Below are positions 24,170 to 32,409 of a stretch of DNA of 64,000 nucleotides, one piece after another. Both the position numbers and the translations under genes were made by a program. Origin of the DNA: Oscillospiraceae bacterium (GTDB lineage: Bacteria; Bacillota; Clostridia; Oscillospirales; Acutalibacteraceae); contig SVQH01000009.1 of NCBI GenBank assembly GCA_015065425.1, positions 28,641-92,640 on the forward strand, written 5' to 3'. Below the pieces are notes generated by a model. It worked only from the letters and a program-made list of their open reading frames with translations, had not been told where the DNA came from and made no database searches. Positions within the stretch are counted from its first letter, which is position 1. Every line of letters begins with the position of its first letter.

Positions 24170-25156
24170 ATGAAATTTATTAAACAGTTATCCGTTATTT
24201 TTGCCGTGATACTTGTTTTCTTGCTTTTCAATGTAAGTATTTACTCTGTTGTTACTGTCAGGCTTTCAAATAATTTCAGTGATGTTTCACAGGCTAAAAT
24301 GATAGATGTGAAGAATTTTTTGCCATTTGAGGAAAATTCTTATCTTGCCGTAATTGATACGGATTTCACCCTTTCGGGTGAACTTCCCGTGCTTGACGGT
24401 GCAGCCGCTCTTGTTCCCGTATATGCAGCTGTGATAAATGCGGTTTATCCTGAAGGTTCCGTAACTTATGACGGCGGCAGTTTTTCAGATGATAATTATT
24501 ACGGAGAAAATTTTGCAGCAGACAGCAAAATGCAGTATAAGAATACTGTCAGAGGCTATACTGCAATAGTTGACGGTGAAACAGACATTCTGTTTTGTGC
24601 TGCCCCTTCGGAGGAACAGAAAAAGTATGCCGAAGAAAAGGGCGTTGAGCTTATTTATGTGCCTGTGGGACTGGAAGCTTTTGTGTTTTTTGTAAACAGT
24701 AAAAATCCCGTAGACGGTCTTACCGTATCACAGGTCAGAGATATTTACTCCGGAAAAATTAAAAACTGGAAGGATGCAGGCGGTGTTAACCGTGTAATAA
24801 ATCCCGTTACAAGAATTGCCGGAAGCGGAAGTCAGTCTGCTATGGATTCTTTTATGGGAGATACAGAAATCGGCGTAAAATCCCCCTTTGCAATAACAGG
24901 TGCCTCCATTGGTTTTTCCTTCCGTTATTATATGGACGGAATTGTAGAAAACAGCAACGTAAAAATGCTTTCCATGAACGGCATATATCCATCTTCCGAA
25001 AACATAAGAAACGGCACTTATCCCGTAATAGCAGAGTTTTATGCAATTTACAGAAAAGACAATAAAAATGAAAATATCCCCGTCCTGATAGACTGGCTTC
25101 TTTCAGACGAAGGTCAGAGTCTTATCGAAAAGACGGGATATGTGAGAATAAACTGA
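24170..25156 (+). CDS. PstS-like phosphate-binding family protein
   Basis: This 328-residue protein has an N-terminal membrane or signal segment (about residues 8-30, VIFAVILVFLLFNVSIYSVV) and a type II periplasmic-binding fold. The PstS family signature is clear: FFVNSKNPVDGLTVSQVRDI, then YSGKIKNWKDAGG and RIAGSGSQSAMDSFM. These residues surround the bound phosphate in PstS, though some relatives bind other ligands. There is no lipobox and no pstC, pstA or pstB genes follow, so it may sense rather than feed a transporter. AAAGGAG lies within the preceding small gene. Confidence 0.8.
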   Translation: MKFIKQLSVIFAVILVFLLFNVSIYSVVTVRLSNNFSDVSQAKMIDVKNFLPFEENSYLAVIDTDFTLSGELPVLDGAAALVPVYAAVINAVYPEGSVTYDGGSFSDDNYYGENFAADSKMQYKNTVRGYTAIVDGETDILFCAAPSEEQKKYAEEKGVELIYVPVGLEAFVFFVNSKNPVDGLTVSQVRDIYSGKIKNWKDAGGVNRVINPVTRIAGSGSQSAMDSFMGDTEIGVKSPFAITGASIGFSFRYYMDGIVENSNVKMLSMNGIYPSSENIRNGTYPVIAEFYAIYRKDNKNENIPVLIDWLLSDEGQSLIEKTGYVRIN

Positions 25157-25164
25157 ATAAAACG

Positions 25165-25198
25165 AGGCTGTCTCACTTTTTTATGAGACAGCCTTTTA
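25165..25198 (+). terminator. Terminator after the PstS-like gene
   Basis: The 11-bp perfect stem AGGCTGTCTCA (25165-25175) / TGAGACAGCCT (25184-25194) is followed by TTTT. Confidence 0.9.
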
Positions 25199-25275
25199 AT
25201 GTAAAGGTAATTTATTCCGTTATAAGACGGAGTGACATCCCTAAAGGAGTTTATGGGTTAAAATAAAGATATTTT

Positions 25276-25547
25276 GGCATTTGCGAATGCCTTTGAAATC
25301 TAACAAAAAATGATATATTGCTAAGCAATATGATATACTTGCTACACAAAATGTGATATTGAAACCTGCGGTTTCAGTAATACTCAATAAGGTGCATAGC
25401 ACCGTCATTCTTCGTAGCAAGATGTATCTTGCGGAGAAATATTTGCCCCTAACTGCCCGAAGGGCAATAACACTTGCGAAGCAATATAACTCGCCACAAG
25501 GCGAATATAACTGAAAACGACAAGTTTCTGTGAAACTTGTCGTTTTC
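25276..25547. repeat. Hairpin-array element B downstream of the serine tRNAs
   Basis: This noncoding stretch holds a series of perfect hairpins: GGCATT/AATGCC (25276-25291), ATATTGC/GCAATAT (25315-25331), TGAAACC/GGTTTCA (25360-25376), GGTGC/GCACC (25391-25403), GCAAGAT/ATCTTGC (25417-25432), TGCCC/GGGCA (25454-25466), TTGC/GCAA (25474-25484) and TCGCC/GGCGA (25491-25504). It ends in a 15-bp stem, GAAAACGACAAGTTT / AAACTTGTCGTTTTC (25513-25547). Linkers are AT-rich and similar (TGATAT, AATAACAC, AATATAAC). The final stem lies two bases from the tRNA end and may stop tRNA transcription. It is the same class as the element at 20726-21114, but I see no clear terminal inverted repeat. The bases from 25199 to 25275 show nothing else. 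Confidence 0.7.
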
Positions 25548-25548
25548 A

Positions 25549-25642
25549 TGGCGGAGCAGGAGAGACTCGAACTCTCGCACCGGGGATTAGCCAGCCTACG
25601 CCCTTAGCAGGGGCGCCTCGTCACCAACTTGAGTACTGCTCC
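25549..25642 (-). tRNA. tRNA-Ser(GCT)
   Basis: On the minus strand the acceptor stem is GGAGCAG (from 25642) paired with CTGCTCC, then G and an encoded CCA. The anticodon loop CTGCTAAG has anticodon GCT, reading AGC and AGT. A long variable arm gives 94 bases, as expected for a class II serine tRNA. GAGTTCGAGTC forms the T loop. Confidence 0.95.
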
Positions 25643-25678
25643 AGATTGATAACGGCATTAAACCATATTCAATTAAAA

Positions 25679-25769
25679 TGGCGGAGAGAGTGGGATTCGA
25701 ACCCACGGTACCCGTAAGAGTACGACGGTTTTCAAGACCGTTCCGTTATGACCACTTCGGTATCTCTCC
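25679..25769 (-). tRNA. tRNA-Ser(TGA)
   Basis: The acceptor stem is GGAGAGA (from 25769) with TCTCTCC, then G and encoded CCA. The anticodon loop TCTTGAAAA has anticodon TGA. The long variable arm around TACTCTTACGGGTA gives 91 bases. It lies 36 bases upstream of tRNA-Ser(GCT), sharing its promoter. Confidence 0.95.
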
Positions 25770-25783
25770 GTTTAGCATTTGAT

Positions 25784-25812
25784 ATAATATCATAAGAAAG
25801 TATTGTTGTCAA
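25784..25812 (-). promoter_or_regulatory. Promoter of the serine tRNA pair
   Basis: On the minus strand, TTGACA (25812-25807) and TATTAT (25789-25784) are spaced by 17 bases. The -10 box is 14 bases upstream of the tRNA-Ser(TGA) 5' end. Confidence 0.85.
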
Positions 25813-25907
25813 GTATTTTATTAAGATATTCTCAAATGTTTTTGTAAATTTCTTTTATATATATCAGAATATGACTTAAATTTTTTTACTGTAAATAAGG
25901 ATGAATC

Positions 25908-25936
25908 TTGCATAAATTCCGTAAGTGTGATATATT
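25908..25936 (+). promoter_or_regulatory. Promoter of the GH16 gene
   Basis: TTGCAT (25908-25913) and TATATT (25931-25936) are spaced by 17 bases, ending 34 bases before the ATG at 25971. Confidence 0.6.
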
Positions 25937-25970
25937 AGCCCTGTTAATTTTTTATGAAAGGAAAAATATT

Positions 25971-26846
25971 ATGGATTTTTTACAAAGCATCATTTCTTTT
26001 ATAATGGCAATAATCGCATTTTTTGCTTCACTTTTAGGTATTGATATTAATATCGGAGAAACTGAGAAAATCGATATGTCAAAGTTTGAACTTGTCTGGG
26101 CTGATGAATTTGAGGGTGACAGCCTTGATCTTACAAAGTGGAATCCTCAAGGAAACTCAGAGGTTCGCCGCGGCGGTTACTGGAATAAAAATATGCAGGA
26201 AGTAAAAGACGGCAATCTCGTTATTTTCTCCGAATATTTTGAAAACGGCTATGAAGAAGGCGACCCCGCAGGTTGGTACACAACTGCAGTCACCACTCAG
26301 AATAAATTTGATCAGACTTTCGGTTATTTTGAAACAAGATGTATTCTTCCCGCTGGCGTGGGACAGTGGTCTGCTTTCTGGATGAACTCTTCTGTTTATC
26401 CTCCCGACGGTGCTGACGGTTCTTATGGCGGTGAACTTGATATTTTTGAAGGTCCCTATTATAACTATGATGACCCCGACAGAGTTTTCGGTGCCATTCA
26501 TTGGGGTGGTTACGGCGAAGGTCATCAGTCCATCAGTGTAACGTACAAAATAGACCCTGTTGACCCTTATCATTCATATAACACTTACGGTTTTGAATGG
26601 AATGAAAATGAGTATATCTATTATGTAAACGGCGAAGTTACCGCCCGCGTGGAAAAAGACAGAGTGGTTCATTCTCTTGTTCCTCATTACATCATTCTTT
26701 CAACAGAGTTTTCAGGCTCCGAGGGCGATGCCTATACTACTCACGGCATAGGTGATATGGACGACAACGGCAAGGACTACAGAGGAGAATTTATAGTTGA
26801 CTATGTAAGAGTATATCAATATAAGCCCACAGCCGAAACAGCGTAA
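25971..26846 (+). CDS. GH16 beta-glucanase-like enzyme, exported
   Basis: This 291-residue protein has an N-terminal hydrophobic segment (SIISFIMAIIAFFASLLGID, about residues 6-25), a signal or anchor. The GH16 jelly roll opens with FELVWADEFEGDSLDLTKWN. The catalytic motif is GGELDIFEG, with Glu155 as nucleophile, Asp157 and Glu160 as acid/base. GQWSAFWMN and FGFEW-type sequence (here YGFEWNENEYIYYVNG) are typical of laminarinase and lichenase members. It cleaves beta-1,3 or mixed beta-glucans outside the cell; related GH16 enzymes act on other polysaccharides, so substrate is not certain. The ATG at 25971 follows AAAGGAAA. A longer frame from a TTG at 25908 overlaps the promoter and is rejected. 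Confidence 0.88.
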   Translation: MDFLQSIISFIMAIIAFFASLLGIDINIGETEKIDMSKFELVWADEFEGDSLDLTKWNPQGNSEVRRGGYWNKNMQEVKDGNLVIFSEYFENGYEEGDPAGWYTTAVTTQNKFDQTFGYFETRCILPAGVGQWSAFWMNSSVYPPDGADGSYGGELDIFEGPYYNYDDPDRVFGAIHWGGYGEGHQSISVTYKIDPVDPYHSYNTYGFEWNENEYIYYVNGEVTARVEKDRVVHSLVPHYIILSTEFSGSEGDAYTTHGIGDMDDNGKDYRGEFIVDYVRVYQYKPTAETA

Positions 26847-26880
26847 GTGTTCGTTTGATATATAGTATATATGTATTTTG

Positions 26881-26911
26881 CTGCAATCTTCCTAAAGATT
26901 GCAGTTTTTTC
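26881..26911 (+). terminator. Terminator of the GH16 gene
   Basis: The 9-bp stem CTGCAATCT (26881-26889) / AGATTGCAG (26896-26904) is followed by TTTTTT. Confidence 0.85.
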
Positions 26912-26915
26912 AGTT

Positions 26916-27707
26916 TTATTGCCCTGTTTTAAGTTCATTCACCCTTTCCCTGAAAGCTGTAAATTTTCTGTTTTCTGAAAAAATATAAAGGGCTTTCAAA
27001 GGAGGAATTGTTCTCATTAAGGGTTTTGAAATGCTGAACAGTATACTTGTATTGATTATTTCCTTGCCTTTTTCAATTCCTCTGAGGGCTCTTTGTGCAA
27101 CGGTTTCAGGGGATTGTACAGGGAACGGTTTTTTATAGGGGATTTTGTTTGCTCTTCTGAAAAACTGTGTGTCTGTAGCCACGGGATAAATGCAGGAAAA
27201 CTGAATATTGTCAGGCACCTCCGCTTTAATTGCTCTTTGGAAGCCGCTCAGTGCAAATTTAGTCGAGGAATAAAGTGCAAACCCCGGGATTGCAACAAGT
27301 CCGATGACAGAACATGTCAGGACAAAAATTCCCTCTTTACCTCCAAGATGTTCTTTATATTTCTGATATGAGTATATGGGGGAGAAAACATTGGTTTCAA
27401 ATATTCTTGATATTCTGTCCCAGCTTACATAGTCCATTTCTTCATAATATCCGAAGCCTGCGTTAGCAAAGAAAACATCTATTTTTCCGAATACTTTATG
27501 AGCTTCCGAAAACATTTCATCAACTGCAGTTTTTGATGAAATATCTTTCTTAAAAACAGTTATCCTGTCATTTTTAAGGATATCAAGCATATCCGTATCT
27601 GTATCGACACAGAACACTCTGTTGTTACCCTTGATAAGCAGCTTCAGTATTTCAAGTCCAATTCCGCTGTTTGCACCTGTCAGTACGACATTTTTTTCTG
27701 TTATCAT
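26916..27707 (-). CDS. Short-chain dehydrogenase/reductase
   Basis: This 263-residue protein has the classical SDR features: VVLTGANSGIGLEIL (T-G-x3-G-I-G, residues 8-22) for NAD(P) binding, FFANAGFGYY (N-A-G), and the catalytic YSSTKFALSGF (Y-x3-K). ILTCSVIGL-type sequence supplies the catalytic Ser. The acidic VDTDTDML after strand 2 favours NAD over NADP. The substrate cannot be read from sequence. It is single and divergent from the enoate reductase-like gene. A TTTGACA-N6-TGTCAAA inverted repeat between them might regulate either. Confidence 0.85.
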   Translation of the reverse strand: MITEKNVVLTGANSGIGLEILKLLIKGNNRVFCVDTDTDMLDILKNDRITVFKKDISSKTAVDEMFSEAHKVFGKIDVFFANAGFGYYEEMDYVSWDRISRIFETNVFSPIYSYQKYKEHLGGKEGIFVLTCSVIGLVAIPGFALYSSTKFALSGFQRAIKAEVPDNIQFSCIYPVATDTQFFRRANKIPYKKPFPVQSPETVAQRALRGIEKGKEIINTSILFSISKPLMRTIPPLKALYIFSENRKFTAFRERVNELKTGQ

Positions 27708-27775
27708 TTCATGCTCCTCTCTGTTTATACGGGAATATTTTTTCCATATCAGCTGAAATTATGAATTACAGAAAA

Positions 27776-27795
27776 TTTGACACAATTTTGTCAAA
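27776..27795. promoter_or_regulatory. Inverted repeat between the SDR and enoate reductase genes
   Basis: TTTGACA (27776-27782) and TGTCAAA (27789-27795) form a perfect 7-bp inverted repeat with a 6-base gap, 16 bases upstream of the -35 box at 27811. The form suits a TetR- or MarR-type dimer. No regulator gene is adjacent. Confidence 0.45.
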
Positions 27796-27810
27796 GTAGC
27801 AGCAAACTGC

Positions 27811-27839
27811 TTGACATAAGTTCTCCTTTTTTATATACT
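27811..27839 (+). promoter_or_regulatory. Promoter of the enoate reductase-like gene
   Basis: TTGACA (27811-27816) and TATACT (27834-27839) are spaced by 17 bases, 50 bases before the ATG at 27889. Confidence 0.8.
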
Positions 27840-27888
27840 TATTTATGTATGGAAAAATTGTTTTTCTAAATGAAAGGAAGGCTTGTTT

Positions 27889-29946
27889 ATGGATAAAAAA
27901 TACGAGGCACTGTTTACCCCTTGGAAAATCGGTAACTGTGAGATAAAGAACAGAATTGTTCTTTGTCCTATGGGCGGTACTTCTCTTTTCGGTTGGATGG
28001 AACCCAATCATTTTGATAAGGAAGCTGCTGCATTTTTCCTTGAAAAGGCAAAGAATAATGTAGGACTTATCATTCCCGGTATTGCTCCCATCAAGGATAC
28101 ATATTTCGGTAAATGGTTATGGCAGAATGAAAAGAAATTTGACGAACTCAAAGAATTTATGGATGAAATTCATAAATACGGTGCAAAACTCTTTGTTCAG
28201 ATAACTGCAGGTATGGGCAGAAGCTGGGCTATTCCCACTCCTCTTGTAATGCTTCATAACAATCCTGTTTTAGGTGCTATTGCAAAGCCCATAATTGACG
28301 TAAAGTATGAAAGTGCAAGTCCCAGTGAGCTTCCTTCCCGTTGGGCTGAAAATATGACAACGAGAGCACTTACCGTTGATGAAATTGAAGAGATAGTTGA
28401 TGCTTTTGCAAAAACTGCATATCTCTGCAAAAAAGCAGGTGTTGACGGTATTGAGGTTCATGCTGTTCATGAAGGTTATCTTCTTGACCAGTTTACTCTT
28501 AAATATACAAACAAGCGTACAGATAAATACGGCGGAAGCTTTGAAAACAGATACCGTTTTGCTACTGATATCGTAAAGGCTATCAAGACAAAGTGCGGTC
28601 AGGATTTCCCCGTATCCCTTCGTTATTCCGTTGAGTCCAAGGTCAAAGATTTTTGCGTAGGTGCCGTTCCCGGTGAAGAATATACCGAAATCGGCAGAGA
28701 TATGGCAGAAAGTGAAAAGGCTGCAAAGTACCTTCAGGATGCAGGTTATGATATGCTCAACTGTGACAACGGTACTTATGACTCTTGGTACTGGGCTCAT
28801 CCCCCCATGTATATGCCTCAGAACTGTAACCTCAGTGATGTTGCACATATCAAGAAATTTGTTGATATTCCCGTAGTCTGTGCAGGCAGAATGGAACCCG
28901 ATGTAGGTGCAAAGGCAGTTGAAGACGGACTTATTGACGGTGTCGGTGTTGCTCGTCAGTTCCTTGCAGACAGCCAGTGGGTAACAAAGCTTATTGAGGA
29001 CAGACTTGAGGATATAAGACCCTGTATCTGCTGTCACAATGCATGCTTCAATATGGCTAAGTACAATGGTACTGCAAATCAGCAGTCCATCCACGATGTA
29101 AGCCACATTGCCCGTTGTGCTCTTGACCCCAGAGTTATGCAGTCCAAGAAGTATAAGATTGAAAAGGCAAAGAAGGTCAAGAATATTGCAGTTATCGGCG
29201 GCGGTATCGGCGGTATGGAAGCAGCACTCGTTCTTGCCAAGAGAGGACACAAGGTTACTCTTTATGAAAAGAGCGACAAGCTCGGCGGTGTATTTATTGC
29301 TGCTGCAGCTCCCTCCTTCAAGGAAAAAGACCGTGACCTTATAGCATGGTACAGAAGAGAAATTACAAAATATCCCATTACCGTAAAACTTAATACCGAG
29401 GTAAATAATGTAAAGGCACTTGAAGCTGATGAAGTTATCGTTGCAACAGGTGCGAAGGCAAATATGCTTCGTGTAAGCGGTGCTGAAAACGGAATTCAGG
29501 CAGTTGATTATCTTCTCGGCAACAAGACAGTCGGTGAAAATGTCGTTGTTATCGGTGGCGGTCTTACAGGCTGTGAAATTGCTTATGACCTTTATCTCCA
29601 GGGTAAAAAGCCCGTAATCGTTGAAATGCAGAACGACCTTATCGTTTCTGATAAGATATGCCTTGCAAATACAAGCTTCCTTCGTGACTTCTTCAAGGCA
29701 AACAATGTTCCCGTATATCTTGAAACATGCACTTCCGAAATCCGTGCAGACGGCGTAACCGTCAAGAACATGAAGACAGGTAAGGAAGAGAAAATTGCCT
29801 GTGACAATGTTATCTTCTCTGTCGGTTACAAGCCCGATCCCATTGCAGAAAAGTCAAAGCATGTACACATTATCGGTGATGCTAAATCTGTCGGAAATCT
29901 TCGTACAGTAATCTGGCAGGCTTGGGATGTTGCAATGAAATTATAA
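27889..29946 (+). CDS. Old-yellow-enzyme/FAD fusion oxidoreductase (enoate or 2,4-dienoyl-CoA reductase type)
   Basis: This 685-residue protein has three parts. The N-terminal TIM barrel of the NADH:flavin oxidoreductase family binds FMN (LFTPWKIGNCEIKNRIVLCP; KKAGVDGIEVHAVHEGYLLD). A Cys cluster, CICCHNACFNMA with a later Cys in IARCALDP, binds [4Fe-4S]. The C-terminal half binds FAD (IAVIGGGIGGMEAALVLAKR) and NAD(P)H (VVVIGGGLTGCEIAYDLYLQ). The layout is that of FadH, enoate reductase and the bile-acid enzymes BaiCD and BaiH: electrons pass from NAD(P)H through FAD and the cluster to FMN and then to a C=C bond. The spacing from CHNAC to the last Cys is longer than usual. The ATG at 27889 follows AAAGGAAGG. 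Confidence 0.88.
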   Translation: MDKKYEALFTPWKIGNCEIKNRIVLCPMGGTSLFGWMEPNHFDKEAAAFFLEKAKNNVGLIIPGIAPIKDTYFGKWLWQNEKKFDELKEFMDEIHKYGAKLFVQITAGMGRSWAIPTPLVMLHNNPVLGAIAKPIIDVKYESASPSELPSRWAENMTTRALTVDEIEEIVDAFAKTAYLCKKAGVDGIEVHAVHEGYLLDQFTLKYTNKRTDKYGGSFENRYRFATDIVKAIKTKCGQDFPVSLRYSVESKVKDFCVGAVPGEEYTEIGRDMAESEKAAKYLQDAGYDMLNCDNGTYDSWYWAHPPMYMPQNCNLSDVAHIKKFVDIPVVCAGRMEPDVGAKAVEDGLIDGVGVARQFLADSQWVTKLIEDRLEDIRPCICCHNACFNMAKYNGTANQQSIHDVSHIARCALDPRVMQSKKYKIEKAKKVKNIAVIGGGIGGMEAALVLAKRGHKVTLYEKSDKLGGVFIAAAAPSFKEKDRDLIAWYRREITKYPITVKLNTEVNNVKALEADEVIVATGAKANMLRVSGAENGIQAVDYLLGNKTVGENVVVIGGGLTGCEIAYDLYLQGKKPVIVEMQNDLIVSDKICLANTSFLRDFFKANNVPVYLETCTSEIRADGVTVKNMKTGKEEKIACDNVIFSVGYKPDPIAEKSKHVHIIGDAKSVGNLRTVIWQAWDVAMKL

Positions 29947-29963
29947 TATAACACATTACAGGT

Positions 29964-29996
29964 CCCGTATCATCAGACTGATACGGGGCTGTTTCT
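29964..29996 (+). terminator. Terminator of the enoate reductase-like gene
   Basis: The 9-bp stem CCCGTATCA (29964-29972) / TGATACGGG (29979-29987) is followed by GCTGTTTCTTTT. A second, weaker hairpin with TCAGTAA/TTACTGA arms and T-tail lies near 30023-30047. Confidence 0.75.
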
Positions 29997-30143
29997 TTTC
30001 GAAAAACAAAAAATAAAAAAAGGTCAGTAATTTTTTTACTGATTTTATTCGGAGTAATTAAAAAACTCAATAATACAAGGATCAATGTACCTCTGCCTTA
30101 AGTGGGCGAGGATGTTATTATTTATTTGATGGGAAGAGAAAAA

Positions 30144-32354
30144 ATGAAAAGAATAACGGCAGTTTTTATGTTCCTTGTGCTGATGCTCTGTGTTTTTCCC
30201 GTGTTCTCCTTTGCAGCCTCACCCGAAATAATTGTCGGAAGTGCTGAAGGTTATGCGGGTGAAACTGTAGTTGTTGATATAAAGATGCAGGGAAATCCGG
30301 GGATTGTTGCTATGTATCTTGATATAAGATATGACAGCAGATTGAATCTTGAATCTGTAAAAGATATGAAAATTCTCAACGGAAAACTTTTTTCAGAACA
30401 GATTTCTTCGGTTCCCATGGTGCTTTCATGGGATGATTCTCTTGCAAGAACAGACAACACCGGCAACGGCACATTGGCACAGCTGATTTTCAGAATACCT
30501 CAGGGTACACCTGCAGGTACTTATGATATCAATATTTCTTATGATAAAGAGGAAATATATAACAGAAATCTTGAAAATGTAGATTTTGCTGTAGTAAACG
30601 GAAAAATAAAAGTAAAGTCCAATAAGGTATTTGAAGACAGTGAAAAAGTTTTCCGTTCGGGAGATTATCTGTATTTTGCAGAAGATACAAAAGTTTCGGA
30701 CATTCTTGATTATTCCCGCACAGGAACTCTTGTGAAAAACGGAGAGAAGAGCATGAAGGAGTCACAGCTTCTTTGCAGCGGAAATACTGTGTATTTTACG
30801 GATAAAAGCGTTTATACCTGTATTCTTAAGGGAGATGTGGATTCTGACGGAGATATTTCATCTTCGGATGCAAGACTTACTTTACGAAACAGTGTGGGGC
30901 TTGAAATATTTAATGCTTGGCAGCTGAAAGCAGGCGATGTTGACACTGCATCCGGAATCAGCTCATCTGATGCACGTCTGATTTTAAGGGCTTCTGTAAA
31001 TCTTGAAAATTCTGACAGTTGGCTTCCTTTAATTGAAAAGGCAGCAATAGACTCTTCAGGTGATTTTGCAGTTATAAATAAGGATATAGTCACAGATGAA
31101 GAGGATTATTATGCTGCCGGAGATTATATTATTTCGCAGTTGAAAGAGTTTGAGACAACGGTGGATATTTCGGCTTATAATGTCAGCAAAGATGACGCGG
31201 TGATGCTTCTCAAAGAGTTTATCAATGTCGTTCCTGAGCTGTTTTATGTCGAAACTATGGTTGATGTTTATTCAAGAGACAATGTTATAGAATATCTTGA
31301 ATTCAGGCTTAAGAAGAATGCAAGGAAAAATGTAAAAGATTATAATGAAAGACTTGCGGAAATTGCCTCTCTCGCCGAAGAAGACTGGAGCGATGTAAGA
31401 AAAGTGTTGTTTTTCCATGATTATCTCTGTAGTCAGTATTCTTATGATGAATCTTTGTCCCTGTTTGATGCCTATTCAATGATGACGAAAAAAACAGGTG
31501 TCTGTCAGGCGTATGCACTTTTGTTCAAGGCCTTGCTTGAATATCACGGAATACCGTCAATATATGTATCCAGCGAAAAAATGAATCACGGATGGAACAT
31601 TGTAAAAATAGGTTCCTCATGGTATCATGTTGATGTCACATTTGATGACCCTCAGCATGACAGATATGGTATGGCACTTCATGAAAATCTGCTTTTAAGT
31701 GATAAGGCAATAGCCGAAAACGGTCATAAGGACTGGTTTTGTCTCGGTGAAAAAAAGCAGTGCACAAGCAGTTTTTATGATAATTATTTCTGGAAGGATA
31801 TAACAAGTCCTTTTGCAGTAATTGACGGAAGATGGTTTTATATCGATGAATATGAATCAGATTACGCTATATATGAATGGATAGAAAATGAACACCGTGT
31901 TCCCGTAAAAACACTGTTTGCCGTATCCTCATGGAAAGGATTTCTGGGGATTCCCATAAGCGGTTTTCATTCAGGTTTCGCAGTACTTGACAACGCTCTT
32001 ATATATAATACCCCCGATACGGTTTTGTCTTATGACCCGTTTTCAGGTAAACAGAAAATTCTGTATAAAGAGGATGTCTCGGAACAGATATTCGGAATAA
32101 CCGTAAGTGACGGTGTATATGTCAATATAAGCAGTTCTCCCGATTCAACAAAACGCAATATTATTGCGATAGATTTTATGAATACGGGCGACTGTGACGG
32201 AAGCGGTTATATAAACGCCAAGGACTATACACTCTTGTTGAGATATGTTAACGGATATAATGTAACTGTTGACGAAAGTGCCGCAGACATAAACAAAGAC
32301 GGCAAAAAGAACAAGGAAGATTCCTCTTTGCTGAGATTTTTAATTGTAAATTGA
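30144..32354 (+). CDS. Secreted cohesin-like, dockerin and transglutaminase-domain protein with two dockerins
   Basis: This 736-residue protein has a signal peptide (MKRITAVFMFLVLML, cut near FAASPE). Residues about 25-160 look like a cohesin domain (IIVGSAEGYAGETVVVDIKM, NPGIVAMYLDIRYD, LAQLIFRIP). Dockerin 1 spans about 229-290, with two Ca-loop repeats (GDVDSDGDISSSDARLTLR and GDVDTASGISSSDARLILR). A transglutaminase/protease-like domain follows with Cys454 (TGVCQAYALLFK), His482 (NHGWNIV) and Asp497 (WYHVDVTFDD). A C-terminal dockerin begins near residue 682 (GDCDGSGYINAKDYTLLLRY). Having both cohesin-like and dockerin domains suggests it can both carry and be carried in a surface complex. 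The catalytic role (peptidase or cross-linker) is inferred. The ATG at 30144 begins the signal peptide; upstream ATGs lack a better site. Confidence 0.82.
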   Translation: MKRITAVFMFLVLMLCVFPVFSFAASPEIIVGSAEGYAGETVVVDIKMQGNPGIVAMYLDIRYDSRLNLESVKDMKILNGKLFSEQISSVPMVLSWDDSLARTDNTGNGTLAQLIFRIPQGTPAGTYDINISYDKEEIYNRNLENVDFAVVNGKIKVKSNKVFEDSEKVFRSGDYLYFAEDTKVSDILDYSRTGTLVKNGEKSMKESQLLCSGNTVYFTDKSVYTCILKGDVDSDGDISSSDARLTLRNSVGLEIFNAWQLKAGDVDTASGISSSDARLILRASVNLENSDSWLPLIEKAAIDSSGDFAVINKDIVTDEEDYYAAGDYIISQLKEFETTVDISAYNVSKDDAVMLLKEFINVVPELFYVETMVDVYSRDNVIEYLEFRLKKNARKNVKDYNERLAEIASLAEEDWSDVRKVLFFHDYLCSQYSYDESLSLFDAYSMMTKKTGVCQAYALLFKALLEYHGIPSIYVSSEKMNHGWNIVKIGSSWYHVDVTFDDPQHDRYGMALHENLLLSDKAIAENGHKDWFCLGEKKQCTSSFYDNYFWKDITSPFAVIDGRWFYIDEYESDYAIYEWIENEHRVPVKTLFAVSSWKGFLGIPISGFHSGFAVLDNALIYNTPDTVLSYDPFSGKQKILYKEDVSEQIFGITVSDGVYVNISSSPDSTKRNIIAIDFMNTGDCDGSGYINAKDYTLLLRYVNGYNVTVDESAADINKDGKKNKEDSSLLRFLIVN

Positions 32355-32367
32355 GAATACAAAAAAG

Positions 32368-32408
32368 CCCGTAAGCTCTGAGTCTGTTTCAGGAGTTTAC
32401 GGGTTTTA
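32368..32408. terminator. Terminator between convergent dockerin protein and LuxR genes
   Basis: The arms CCCGTAAGCTC and GAGTTTACGGG (one wobble) are followed by TTTTATTTATT on the plus strand. On the minus strand GGGC is followed by TTTTTTGTATTC, so it can work both ways. Confidence 0.75.
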
Positions 32409-32409
32409 T

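Noticed and set aside
23751-25156. A pst phosphate transport operon
   Set aside because: No pstC, pstA, pstB or phoU genes are present next to the PstS-like gene.
20726-25547. The two hairpin arrays considered as a CRISPR or retron-type system
   Set aside because: Stem sequences all differ, there are no repeat-spacer units, and no cas or reverse transcriptase genes lie in the window.
25241-25549. Minus-strand open frame of 102 codons inside hairpin element B
   Set aside because: It runs through the hairpin array and starts at the tRNA end, with no ribosome site or recognisable domain.
28270-29250. Minus-strand frame of 326 codons opposite the enoate reductase gene
   Set aside because: Its length comes from codon bias of the real gene; Cys- and Ile-rich with no family features or ribosome site.
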